DNA of 64,000 bases, taken from an uncultured Bacteroidales bacterium (lineage in GTDB: Bacteria > Bacteroidota > Bacteroidia > Bacteroidales > Paludibacteraceae). Where the stretch lies: NCBI GenBank assembly GCA_949282265.1, contig CASDOZ010000001.1, positions 62,001 to 126,000 on the forward strand. Direction: 5' to 3'. Below, piece after piece: positions 44,842-52,489 of the stretch (position 1 is the first letter of the stretch; each line of letters begins with the position of its first letter). Below the pieces are notes generated by a model. The model saw only the letters and a list, made by a program, of their open reading frames with translations. It was not told the origin of the DNA and ran no database searches. Both the position numbers and the translations under genes were made by a program.

Positions 44842-47214
44842 TTATTCATCTTTAATGGATTTGACCGGATTGGTCACGGCTGCGCTGTAACTCCTTATGG
44901 TAACGGTGATGACTGTAACCGCCAATGTTGCCGCAAGCGACACAATGAAAATCCAGAGCGGCACAGGCGACTGGTACGGAAAACTTTTCACCCACAGTTT
45001 GATGACGGCAACCGACAACGGCAGCGACACGGCAAAACTGATCAGTGCCATGCAGATATACCGCATGTTTATCATTTCCAGAATGTTTTTCACGGAAGCC
45101 CCGTACACTTTTTTCAGGGCTATTTCCTTGCGGCGGAACTGCGTTTCAAAATAAACCAGCCCGAGAATGCCGACCAACGAAATCAGGAACGAAACCAGAG
45201 CGGCCACAATGATAATCCGGTTGAGTTTTTCCTCCTTCTGGTACAAATTGCCGATGCTCTCGTCGAGGAACCATACGTCCAGATATTCTTCGTCGATGTT
45301 CGGATTGGTTTCCTTCATCGCATCCTTGATGTATTGCATGGTGGCGGAAATATCCTGCGGAGCGGCTTTCACGTAAGCAGTGTAGAGCGGCCACCACGGG
45401 TAGGCACCGAAATTGTAGAGCGCAAACGGTTCTATGCTGTACTGCATGGGCTTGAAGTTGAAATCTTTCACGATTCCGACAATTTCAGCCGGATGCTCAT
45501 CATCCGCATGCCCGGTCATCCGGGAACCGACATGCAGGAACGGAAATTTGGCTACAGCCGTTTCGTTCAGGATAAACGTGCCGTTTGTCTCCTGCTCGTC
45601 CGAAGGCATGAAGTTGCGCCCCTCTTTTATTTCCATGCCGAAAAAGTCCAGGAAATTGCTGGAAACAGGTAGCACATCCAGCTGTACACGGTTGCCGTCA
45701 TAATCGCGGCCCCAGCCCATTTTGCCGCTCGAAACCAGATTGCCGCCGGCATACGTGACATCCAAAATATTCGGATTCTGCATCAGCCGCTGCCTGAAAC
45801 TTTCCGCTTGTGTACCTATTTTATAGCCGACAGGCGCCACAAGCACTTGTTCCGAAGTGAATCCCATGTCGTATTTTTTCATGTAGCGCGTCTGCACGAA
45901 AATGAACAGCGCGAACGCCGACAGCACAAAAGTGACCACATACTGAAAGCCGACCAGCGAATTCCGTAAGATACGCCCTTTGGCCGAAAGCGAAAAAGAA
46001 CCTTTAAGCACCAAAGCCGGCTGGAACGAAGTGCTGTACAAAGCCGGATAAATTCCAGCAACCACCGACATCCCGACGGCTGCAGCCAAGCCTATGAGAA
46101 GAACAACCGCATTGTCGGCCAGACGTAACGAACCGGAAATGTAGGATGCCAGCGATGTACCGGAAATAACATGCAACAACAACAGCGCCAGCAGATAAGC
46201 CAGCAACGTAACAAACAGCGAATCGGCAAGCAAGCCTCCTACCAAGGAAGCCCGCGAGGAGCCCAGCACTTTCCGGGTGTTGATGGATTTTATGTCAAAA
46301 GGCACCGAGGCCATCGAAAAATTGATAAAATTAATAATGGCAATAAACAGAATCAGCAGGCTGACGGCAAAAAGCGTGTTGGTAATGGCAAGATTTCCCT
46401 TTTGCATGAAATCATCGGTATCTTTCTGGAAATAGATGTCGTGGACATTAACCATATTGACACTTTCCTTCAAGGCACTGATTCCCTCTTCCGAAGCAGT
46501 CGAATCGAACCATTTGATAAATTCGACAAATTTGTCAGCCAGGCTGTTCACCACTGACTGTTTGTCGGCCGACCGGGTGATTTTCAAATAGCACATGGTG
46601 GACCATTCGCTCCAATTTTCCAGTAGTTCCTGATCCAACTGCGTGATTACCCCGTTCGGGATGGATGAATTTTCGGGAAAATCCTTGTAAACGGCAACAA
46701 TTTCCAGCCCTCCTCCAAAATCGGAAGTATCGACCAGCTTGCCGACAGCCGACTGCCCGGGGAACATTTTTTCAGCCGCACTCCGGCTGATTATACAGCT
46801 CCCTTCCAAGGCAAAATCAGCCGCATTCCCTTCCACAAACTCAAACGGAAATACTTTCAGAAAATCAGCATCCGCAGAGGCTATTTCAAACCTGTACCTC
46901 ACATCCGGTTTCCCCTGTTCCGAAAAATTAGTCGAGCTGCCGCACCGATAGCTCCCGAGTGCTTCTATTTCCGGAGTCAGTCCCTTGAACGACTCGATGA
47001 TAGGCTGGCTGAACCGGGTAGTGGCATCCGGGTCATAATCCATCGGCCTCAACTCCAGCCGGTAAATCCGTTCCCAATCCGGATAATTCCTGTCATAATT
47101 CCAATCATAAGTTACCTGCTTCATTATTGCCATGAAAGCCGTCATGGCTACCGCCATTCCGAACAAATTCAGAATGGTTGAAAAAATGCGTCTGCGGTTA
47201 AATATACGTTTCAT
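44842..47214 (-). CDS. FtsX/MacB-type ABC permease, duplicated form (first)
   Basis: 790 residues starting MKRIFNRRRIFSTILNLFGM. Two permease units with coupling motifs SINTRKVLGSSRAS and RKEIALKKVYGAS. Ends VTNPVKSIKDE. Its closest sibling in the operon appears to be the fourth permease, whereas the second and third resemble each other, suggesting two pairs rather than four equal copies. Confidence 0.92.
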   Translation of the reverse strand: MKRIFNRRRIFSTILNLFGMAVAMTAFMAIMKQVTYDWNYDRNYPDWERIYRLELRPMDYDPDATTRFSQPIIESFKGLTPEIEALGSYRCGSSTNFSEQGKPDVRYRFEIASADADFLKVFPFEFVEGNAADFALEGSCIISRSAAEKMFPGQSAVGKLVDTSDFGGGLEIVAVYKDFPENSSIPNGVITQLDQELLENWSEWSTMCYLKITRSADKQSVVNSLADKFVEFIKWFDSTASEEGISALKESVNMVNVHDIYFQKDTDDFMQKGNLAITNTLFAVSLLILFIAIINFINFSMASVPFDIKSINTRKVLGSSRASLVGGLLADSLFVTLLAYLLALLLLHVISGTSLASYISGSLRLADNAVVLLIGLAAAVGMSVVAGIYPALYSTSFQPALVLKGSFSLSAKGRILRNSLVGFQYVVTFVLSAFALFIFVQTRYMKKYDMGFTSEQVLVAPVGYKIGTQAESFRQRLMQNPNILDVTYAGGNLVSSGKMGWGRDYDGNRVQLDVLPVSSNFLDFFGMEIKEGRNFMPSDEQETNGTFILNETAVAKFPFLHVGSRMTGHADDEHPAEIVGIVKDFNFKPMQYSIEPFALYNFGAYPWWPLYTAYVKAAPQDISATMQYIKDAMKETNPNIDEEYLDVWFLDESIGNLYQKEEKLNRIIIVAALVSFLISLVGILGLVYFETQFRRKEIALKKVYGASVKNILEMINMRYICMALISFAVSLPLSVAVIKLWVKSFPYQSPVPLWIFIVSLAATLAVTVITVTIRSYSAAVTNPVKSIKDE

Positions 47215-47270
47215 ATAAATTCGTTTTTTGATTTATTCGCTTTCCTGTTTTATTCTTGAAAACCAGTCCT

Positions 47271-48527
47271 TTAAAACACCAACACTTCGTTTTCCCCGAA
47301 ATTGCCATAACCGGAAATAATGACTTTCTCGCCGGGTTCGAGGCCTTCGAGCACTTCGTAATACTGCGGGTTCTGCCGCCCGATGCGTATCTCGCGGCGG
47401 GTCGCGCGCGTACCGTCAGGACTGATGACGTAAATCCATTTGCCGCCCGTGTTCTGGTAGAACGTGCCGCGCGGAATGATAACGGCTTCTTCCGGCTGGC
47501 CGAGTTGCAGATTCATGTAATAGGTCTGTCCGGTGCGGATATTTTCCGGCTGGACGCCGGAAAACTTGAAGTCGGCCTTGAACTTGCCGTTGCGCACTTC
47601 GGGATATACCTTGCGGATGACCGCGCCATAGGATTCGTTTTGCCGTTCAAAAGTGGCATCAAGGCCGGGCAGCACGCGGTCGATGTAATGTTCATCTATC
47701 TGCGCTTCTATCTTGTAGCTGGTCAGGTCGTTGATTTGCCCGATTTTCGCACCCGACTGCACGGACTGTCCCAACACGACATCCAGCAAACCAAGTTCCC
47801 CGTCAATCGGCGCCTTAATGGTCAGGTTTTCCTTGCGTTTGCGTATCATTTGCATGTTCAGCCGCATGTTGCGCAGGCTCTCTTCCATTTGCTCAATCTG
47901 CACGGTGCGGTACAGGCTGTCCTGCACCTCGCGGTTCCTGACAAGCTGCAGTTTGTCCGCGGCAAGCTCGTAATCTTCCTGCGCTTTCAGCCATTCTTCA
48001 CGGGCAATCAGTTTTTCTTCGTAAAGGCTTTTTTGCTGCTCGTAGGCACGACTGGTGCGGCGCACTTCCATTTCCAGCTGCAGCCTGTCCTGCTGCACAC
48101 TGAGTTTTTGCTGTTCCATGGAAATCATCGTGTTGCGCAAAATATTCTCCTTCTCGGCCAGTTCGGCCTCGGAATTCAGTATCTGCAAATCGAGGTTTTC
48201 GTTGCTCAGGCACAAAATGACATCGCCTTTTTTCACCTGGCTGCCTTCTTCAATCCGTATTTCCTGCACGACGCCGCCTTCCAGCGGACTGATTTGAATG
48301 GTCGTCATGGGCTGCACCTGCCCGCTCACGCGGATATAGTCGCTGAACTCGCTTTTCATCACCTCGCCGGTAACAAGCATGTTTCTGTCCACGCGCAGTG
48401 TGGAAACGTTGTCCCTGAAAATCAGCCAGACAATAAAAACCAACAACACGCCGCCGCCCCAATACGGCAATGCCTTTTTCGTGAATGCCCTTGCAATTCC
48501 CTTTTTCTTTTCAATAATCCTATCCAT
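47271..48527 (-). CDS. HlyD/MacA-type periplasmic adaptor
   Basis: 418 residues. A membrane anchor at about 25-42 (YWGGGVLLVFIVWLIF) is followed by a barrel-sandwich/lipoyl half (VSGQVQPMTTIQISPLEGG, GSQVKKGDVILCL), a long coiled coil (about 120-235) for docking to TolC, and the second lipoyl half (TIKAPIDGELGLLDVVLGQ). It links the inner-membrane permease/ATPase to the TolC channel. It is 13 bases behind tolC. Confidence 0.94.
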   Translation of the reverse strand: MDRIIEKKKGIARAFTKKALPYWGGGVLLVFIVWLIFRDNVSTLRVDRNMLVTGEVMKSEFSDYIRVSGQVQPMTTIQISPLEGGVVQEIRIEEGSQVKKGDVILCLSNENLDLQILNSEAELAEKENILRNTMISMEQQKLSVQQDRLQLEMEVRRTSRAYEQQKSLYEEKLIAREEWLKAQEDYELAADKLQLVRNREVQDSLYRTVQIEQMEESLRNMRLNMQMIRKRKENLTIKAPIDGELGLLDVVLGQSVQSGAKIGQINDLTSYKIEAQIDEHYIDRVLPGLDATFERQNESYGAVIRKVYPEVRNGKFKADFKFSGVQPENIRTGQTYYMNLQLGQPEEAVIIPRGTFYQNTGGKWIYVISPDGTRATRREIRIGRQNPQYYEVLEGLEPGEKVIISGYGNFGENEVLVF

Positions 48528-48540
48528 AGTTTTTCTGATT

Positions 48541-49899
48541 TTATTCCTGATTCATATATGGTATTCCGCTGTAATAGGTAACCACCCGTTTTTTCAAATA
48601 ATACTTCAACAGGGCGTTCAGGCGTTCGGCCTTGGCGTTCAGGTAATCGTTCGAAGCGGTTTTGTATTCGATGGATGAAATCAGCCCCTGTTCAAATTTC
48701 TTCGCGTTCAGGCGGAAAGCCTCTTCCTGCACGGCAGCACGCCGTTCGGCCTGCACATAAGCCGCCGATGCCCCGTTGCGGTCCTGCACGGCGCGTTTCA
48801 CCTCGGCTTCCACATTCCGCATGGTGCGGTCATATTCAGCCTCGTAACGTTTCCATTCATTTTTTTTGCGGGCTATCGTGGAATAGCGCGAAAGCCGGTC
48901 GAACACCGGAATACTCAGCGTCAGCTGGACATACTCGCCGCTGTTGCTCGAAATCTGTTTCCAGAAAGGCGTTGTCACATAATCCGGCTGCCCGGGATAG
49001 GTGTAGTAACTTGACGACCATCCGGCATACAGGTGTAACGAAGGCGCAAGCTGCCATTTGGCCGTACGCAGTTCACACAACGCATTGTCCATGTTGCCTT
49101 TGGCAATGAATGCTTCGGGCAGCCATTTCTTGGCTTGCTCCGTAATTTCAGCCGTTGCGTCGCTGTTGTCCGGCAAATCGACTTCAGCCGTATCTTCCGC
49201 AAACGAATCGTCTATAAGCAATTCCTCGTCTATCGGCCAGAACATAATGTCTTTCAAGGTGATATAGGCATCGAGCAGGCTGTTTTCTGCGGTTTGCCGC
49301 TGATATTCCTTGTCCGCCAGGTCAGCTTCCATCTGCACCACATCCGCATAACCTTTCTGCCCAAGTTCCTCCTGCCTTCTGGCCAGATGCAAGGCATCGG
49401 AAGCCGTCTGCACTTGCGATTCCAGTATCTTGGCCAGTTGCGTATAATAGACCACGTTGTAATAGGCCTCCATGGTGGCCAGACAGATTTTATCCTCCGT
49501 CTGCTGCCGTTCGCTGAAACCCATATCGCGTGCCATTTTGGTTATTTTCAGATTGTTCACTGCTGAAAAGCCGTTGAACAAGTCGATTCCGGCTGACACC
49601 GAATAGGCATTGTTGAACGAAGCGATGGAAACGTAGGTGTTTGTTTCCGGGTCAATGGCGCGGCCAAAATTGGAATAGGCGTGCGCCGCCCCGCTGACGG
49701 ACGGTGTGAATGCCGCCAAGATAGCATCACGGCGTGCAATCCGGTCATCATCCATGTTGGCAGCCTGCACTTTCATGTCCATGGAATTGTCCACGGCGTA
49801 ACGCATACAGTCTTTCAACGAATACACACGTTGTTCCGCGTGTACGACCGCACCGACAAACAAAGCTGCAAAAAATCCGATCAATACTGACTTTTTCAT
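48541..49899 (-). CDS. TolC-family outer-membrane efflux protein
   Basis: 452 residues. Signal peptide about 1-21 (SVLIGFFAALFVGAVVHA). Paired outer-membrane efflux repeats with long helical regions (YSLKDCMRYAVDNSMDMKVQ at the start; EEAFRLNAKKFEQGLISSIE in the second repeat). First gene of the export operon. Candidate sigma-54 sequence lies 29-44 bases upstream. Confidence 0.94.
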   Translation of the reverse strand: MKKSVLIGFFAALFVGAVVHAEQRVYSLKDCMRYAVDNSMDMKVQAANMDDDRIARRDAILAAFTPSVSGAAHAYSNFGRAIDPETNTYVSIASFNNAYSVSAGIDLFNGFSAVNNLKITKMARDMGFSERQQTEDKICLATMEAYYNVVYYTQLAKILESQVQTASDALHLARRQEELGQKGYADVVQMEADLADKEYQRQTAENSLLDAYITLKDIMFWPIDEELLIDDSFAEDTAEVDLPDNSDATAEITEQAKKWLPEAFIAKGNMDNALCELRTAKWQLAPSLHLYAGWSSSYYTYPGQPDYVTTPFWKQISSNSGEYVQLTLSIPVFDRLSRYSTIARKKNEWKRYEAEYDRTMRNVEAEVKRAVQDRNGASAAYVQAERRAAVQEEAFRLNAKKFEQGLISSIEYKTASNDYLNAKAERLNALLKYYLKKRVVTYYSGIPYMNQE

Positions 49900-49927
49900 A
49901 TCTTAATAAGCATTTGCTCCGTTTTAC

Positions 49928-49943
49928 CACGAGCCATGCCAAA
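49928..49943 (-). promoter_or_regulatory. Candidate sigma-54 promoter of the export operon
   Basis: Minus-strand TTGGCATGGCTCGTGG: the -24 half TTGGCAT fits well, and the -12 half is GTGG where TTGC is expected, so it is imperfect. The predicted start near 49916 leaves a 17-nt leader before ATG 49899. Support comes mainly from the sigma-54 activator encoded by the same operon. Confidence 0.4.
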
Positions 49944-49977
49944 AACATAAAACACTATGAAACAATAACTTGTAATT

Positions 49978-50604
49978 TTGCAAGGTACACGCACATGTAA
50001 AAAATATTTACACCTCTGTCGGATAAGTTTACAACACGGCAAAACAGCGGCAAGGGCAGCAAGCCATTCACGCAACCTGCTGAAAATTGCGCCACTTATT
50101 GCTTATTTCAGGAATTATGACGATTTTTGCAAAAACCTGTGGAATATACCCAACCTGTTGCTCCAAAAAACACCGGCCGACAAATTCACCGTGACGGCCA
50201 AAGTCAAATTCACGCCCAGCCCCAAATACAGCGGCGAACGTGCCGGCTTGGTTTGCATGGGGCTTGACTATGCCGGCTTGATATTGGAAAACACGGAAAA
50301 CGGACTCACTTTGTCGCAAACCAGTTGCCGCAAGGCCGACAAGGGCAAGCCCGAAACCGTGCACGCCGAAGTGGCAGCCACGGTTTGCGTCGACCTCTAC
50401 CTGCGCATCAGTTTCAACAAAGATGCACGCTGCACGTTCAGTTACAGCAACGACGGCAAAAAGTTCACTGCCATCGGCGAGCCGTTCCAAGCCCGTGAAG
50501 GCAAATGGATAGGCGCCAAAACTGGATTTTTCTGCACACGCCCTGCCATAGAAACGAACGATGGCGGCTGGTTGGACATAGACTGGTTCCACATAACAAA
50601 ATAA
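49978..50604 (+). pseudogene. Remnant of a GH43 glycoside hydrolase (C-terminal beta-sandwich only)
   Basis: From 50113 on, the frame reads KNLWNIPNLLLQKTPADKFT, RAGLVCMGLDYAGLILEN and GEPFQAREGKWIGAKTGFFC, ending GGWLDIDWFHI. This is the beta-xylosidase C-terminal Concanavalin-A-like domain found behind the catalytic propeller in GH43 enzymes. The propeller is absent, the frame has no ATG in a usable place (it begins at a TTG and its only Met is within the domain), and no signal peptide is present. It is therefore a fragment of a lost enzyme rather than a gene. It lies between the export operon and the ribosomal-protein operon. Confidence 0.8.
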
Positions 50605-50607
50605 AAT

Positions 50608-50639
50608 CTTGCACAATCCGAATATTTGCTTTATCTTTG
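50608..50639 (+). promoter_or_regulatory. Promoter of rpsF-rpsR-rplI
   Basis: CTTG (50608-50611), 20-nt spacer, TATCTTTG (50632-50639). Leader of about 45 nt before ATG 50693. The promoter starts right after the stop of the GH43 remnant. Confidence 0.8.
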
Positions 50640-50692
50640 CGCCCGCTAAAAAATCAATTTATTAACAATAACATTTTAAAGCAAAAAACAGT

Positions 50693-51043
50693 ATGTTAAA
50701 CCATTATGAAACTGCTTTCATTTTGACTCCCGTTTTATCTGACGTACAGATGAAGGAAGCAGTAGCAAAATTCAAGACTCTTCTGGTTGATAACGGCGCA
50801 ACCATCCTGAACGAAGAAGAGTGGGGCTTGCGCAAACTGGCCTACCCCATCCAAAAGAAATCGACGGGTTTCTATGCCTTGTTGCAATTTGATGCCGAAC
50901 CCAGCGTTATCGCTACCTTGGAAACGGCCTATCGTCGTGACGAACGTATCTTGCGTTTCCTGACTTTCCGTCTGGACAAATACGCATACGAGTATGCCGA
51001 AAAGAGAAAACATGTCAAATCTGAACAAAAAAAGGAGGATTAA
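50693..51043 (+). CDS. rpsF: 30S ribosomal protein bS6
   Basis: 116 residues. [15 protein letters not shown] at the N-terminus and [20 protein letters not shown] are conserved bS6 features; the tail is Lys/Glu-rich. bS6 binds bS18 on the small subunit. No Shine-Dalgarno precedes it, only an A/T-rich leader. Three bases separate it from rpsR. Confidence 0.98.
   Translation: MLNHYETAFILTPVLSDVQMKEAVAKFKTLLVDNGATILNEEEWGLRKLAYPIQKKSTGFYALLQFDAEPSVIATLETAYRRDERILRFLTFRLDKYAYEYAEKRKHVKSEQKKED
51031..51038 (+). promoter_or_regulatory. Strong Shine-Dalgarno of rpsR
   Basis: AAAGGAGG inside the last codons of rpsF, 8 nt before ATG 51047. It is exceptional for this window, where most starts have none. 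Confidence 0.85.
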
Positions 51044-51046
51044 GCT

Positions 51047-51319
51047 ATGGCAACTGCACAACAACAAGACATTCGTTATCTGACCCCGCAGGCTGTGGAT
51101 ACGAAAAAGAAAAAATACTGCCGTTTCAAAAAAAGCGGAATCAAGTATATTGACTACAAGGATCCTGAATTCCTGAAAAAGTTCCTGAACGAGCAAGGCA
51201 AGATATTGCCACGCCGTCTGACCGGCACTTCGTTGAAATACCAACGCAAAGTTGCCCAAGCAGTTAAAAGAGCACGCCATTTGGCTTTGCTTCCTTATGT
51301 AACCGATTTGATGAAATAA
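51047..51319 (+). CDS. rpsR: 30S ribosomal protein bS18
   Basis: 90 residues. [17 protein letters not shown] and [20 protein letters not shown] are the bS18 signature. It partners bS6 on the platform of the 30S subunit. It is translated from a perfect Shine-Dalgarno that overlaps the end of rpsF. Confidence 0.98.
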   Translation: MATAQQQDIRYLTPQAVDTKKKKYCRFKKSGIKYIDYKDPEFLKKFLNEQGKILPRRLTGTSLKYQRKVAQAVKRARHLALLPYVTDLMK

Positions 51320-51320
51320 A

Positions 51321-51327
51321 AAGGAGG
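51321..51327 (+). promoter_or_regulatory. Strong Shine-Dalgarno of rplI
   Basis: AAGGAGG, 8 nt before ATG 51336, directly after the rpsR stop. Confidence 0.85.
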
Positions 51328-51335
51328 AAATTAGT

Positions 51336-51779
51336 ATGGAAGTCATTTTGAAAGAAGATGTAATCAACTTGGGTTACAAGAACGACATCGTGAAAGTACG
51401 CGATGGTTACGGAAGAAACTATCTGATTCCTCAGAAAAAAGCCGTTGTTGCCACCGAATCAGCCCGCAAAATGTTGGCAGAAGACTTGAAACAACGCGCC
51501 CACAAATTGGAAGCCATCAAGAATGCAGCCATCGAATTGGCCGGCAAACTGGAAGGCGTTTCGCTGACCGTAGGAGCCAAAACAAGCTCGACCGGCAAGA
51601 TTTTCGGTGCCGTAGGCCCAATCCAACTGGCCGAAGCGCTTGAAAAAGCCGGATTCCAAATCGACCGCAAGATTATTTCGTTGAAAGAACCGGTAAAAGA
51701 AATCGGCAAATACACCTGCACGTTGAAACTGCACAAAGAAGTTTCCGTTGAGGTTGCTTTTGAAGTAGTAGCCGAATAA
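51336..51779 (+). CDS. rplI: 50S ribosomal protein bL9
   Basis: 147 residues. MEVILKEDVINLGYKND and VRDGYGRNYLIPQKKAV form the bL9 N-terminal domain, followed by the long central helix and the C-terminal domain (SSTGKIFGAVGPIQLAEAL). Last gene of the operon before a terminator. Confidence 0.98.
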   Translation: MEVILKEDVINLGYKNDIVKVRDGYGRNYLIPQKKAVVATESARKMLAEDLKQRAHKLEAIKNAAIELAGKLEGVSLTVGAKTSSTGKIFGAVGPIQLAEALEKAGFQIDRKIISLKEPVKEIGKYTCTLKLHKEVSVEVAFEVVAE

Positions 51780-51802
51780 GGTTCCAATCAACCGCAAATA
51801 AA

Positions 51803-51839
51803 TCAGGAAAGGGCAAATGTCCTTTCCTGATTTTGTTTT
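51803..51839 (+). terminator. Terminator of rpsF-rpsR-rplI
   Basis: TCAGGAAAGG / CCTTTCCTGA perfect 10-bp stem with 8-nt loop, then TTTTGTTTT. Confidence 0.92.
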
Positions 51840-51903
51840 ACGGAATAACATGAAAGTGAAATGATTTTCTGGAAACCGCCAAGCATTTTCCTGCAAAATC
51901 CAT

Positions 51904-51934
51904 TTTGAAGCACTGCCAAAAAATATTACTTTTG
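51904..51934 (+). promoter_or_regulatory. Promoter of the small exported protein gene
   Basis: TTTG (51904-51907), 19-nt spacer, TACTTTTG (51927-51934). Full match to the Bacteroidota housekeeping consensus. Leader of about 45-50 nt. It probably also serves the overlapping helicase gene. Confidence 0.8.
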
Positions 51935-51986
51935 TCCGGAATAAAACCCGGAAAAAAGGACCGGGACAAGTACTTTCACAAGCGAC

Positions 51987-52484
51987 ATGGATATGAAAAA
52001 ACAATTACTCATCATGCTTTTCCTGCTTTGCGGGATGGGAATCGCCTCTGCACAACGCATAGAAATCAACGACAAGGGACTCAAAATAAACTCCGTGCGG
52101 ATAACCGACCGGACTACACCGGCCAAACTGAAAATGATTCTGGGACAGCCGGACAAAATCACGCACAAATACCAGCACGTATGGACTTACAATGAACAGG
52201 GCATCATGGTCTATGTGGACCAGGACAACTCGGACTTTTCCGTCATCCTGTGCTACAAGCCAACGCAATTCGACTATGCCCCCACCTCGTGCTATCCGAA
52301 CATTATCAAGATTTTCGACCACATCATCACACCTAATTCGAGCATAGAAGAACTGAAAGCCATTCCAGAAATCATTTTTGAAAAAACGAAGACGCAAGGC
52401 AACTATGTCGCAACCGTTTCTGGCGTCAAACTAATCATCGAAGCCTATTCCGGCAATTTGGAATCCATTGAATTATCACTTTGA
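51987..52484 (+). CDS. Small exported protein of unknown function
   Basis: 165 residues. Signal peptide about 1-22 (LLIMLFLLCGMGIASAQ). The mature domain begins RIEINDKGLKINSVRIT and includes ILGQPDKITHKYQHVWTYNE and a beta-rich remainder. The LGQPD-x(8-10)-W pattern resembles small periplasmic assembly-factor-like folds such as BamE, but similarity is too weak to assign. ATG 51987 or a second Met two codons later. The helicase gene follows within 5 bases, so they are probably cotranscribed, though a functional link is doubtful. Confidence 0.75.
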   Translation: MDMKKQLLIMLFLLCGMGIASAQRIEINDKGLKINSVRITDRTTPAKLKMILGQPDKITHKYQHVWTYNEQGIMVYVDQDNSDFSVILCYKPTQFDYAPTSCYPNIIKIFDHIITPNSSIEELKAIPEIIFEKTKTQGNYVATVSGVKLIIEAYSGNLESIELSL

Positions 52485-52489
52485 CGCAC

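Noticed and set aside
49978-50604. A complete small secreted protein
   Set aside because: There is no ATG or signal, and the sequence equals only the C-terminal domain of GH43 enzymes.
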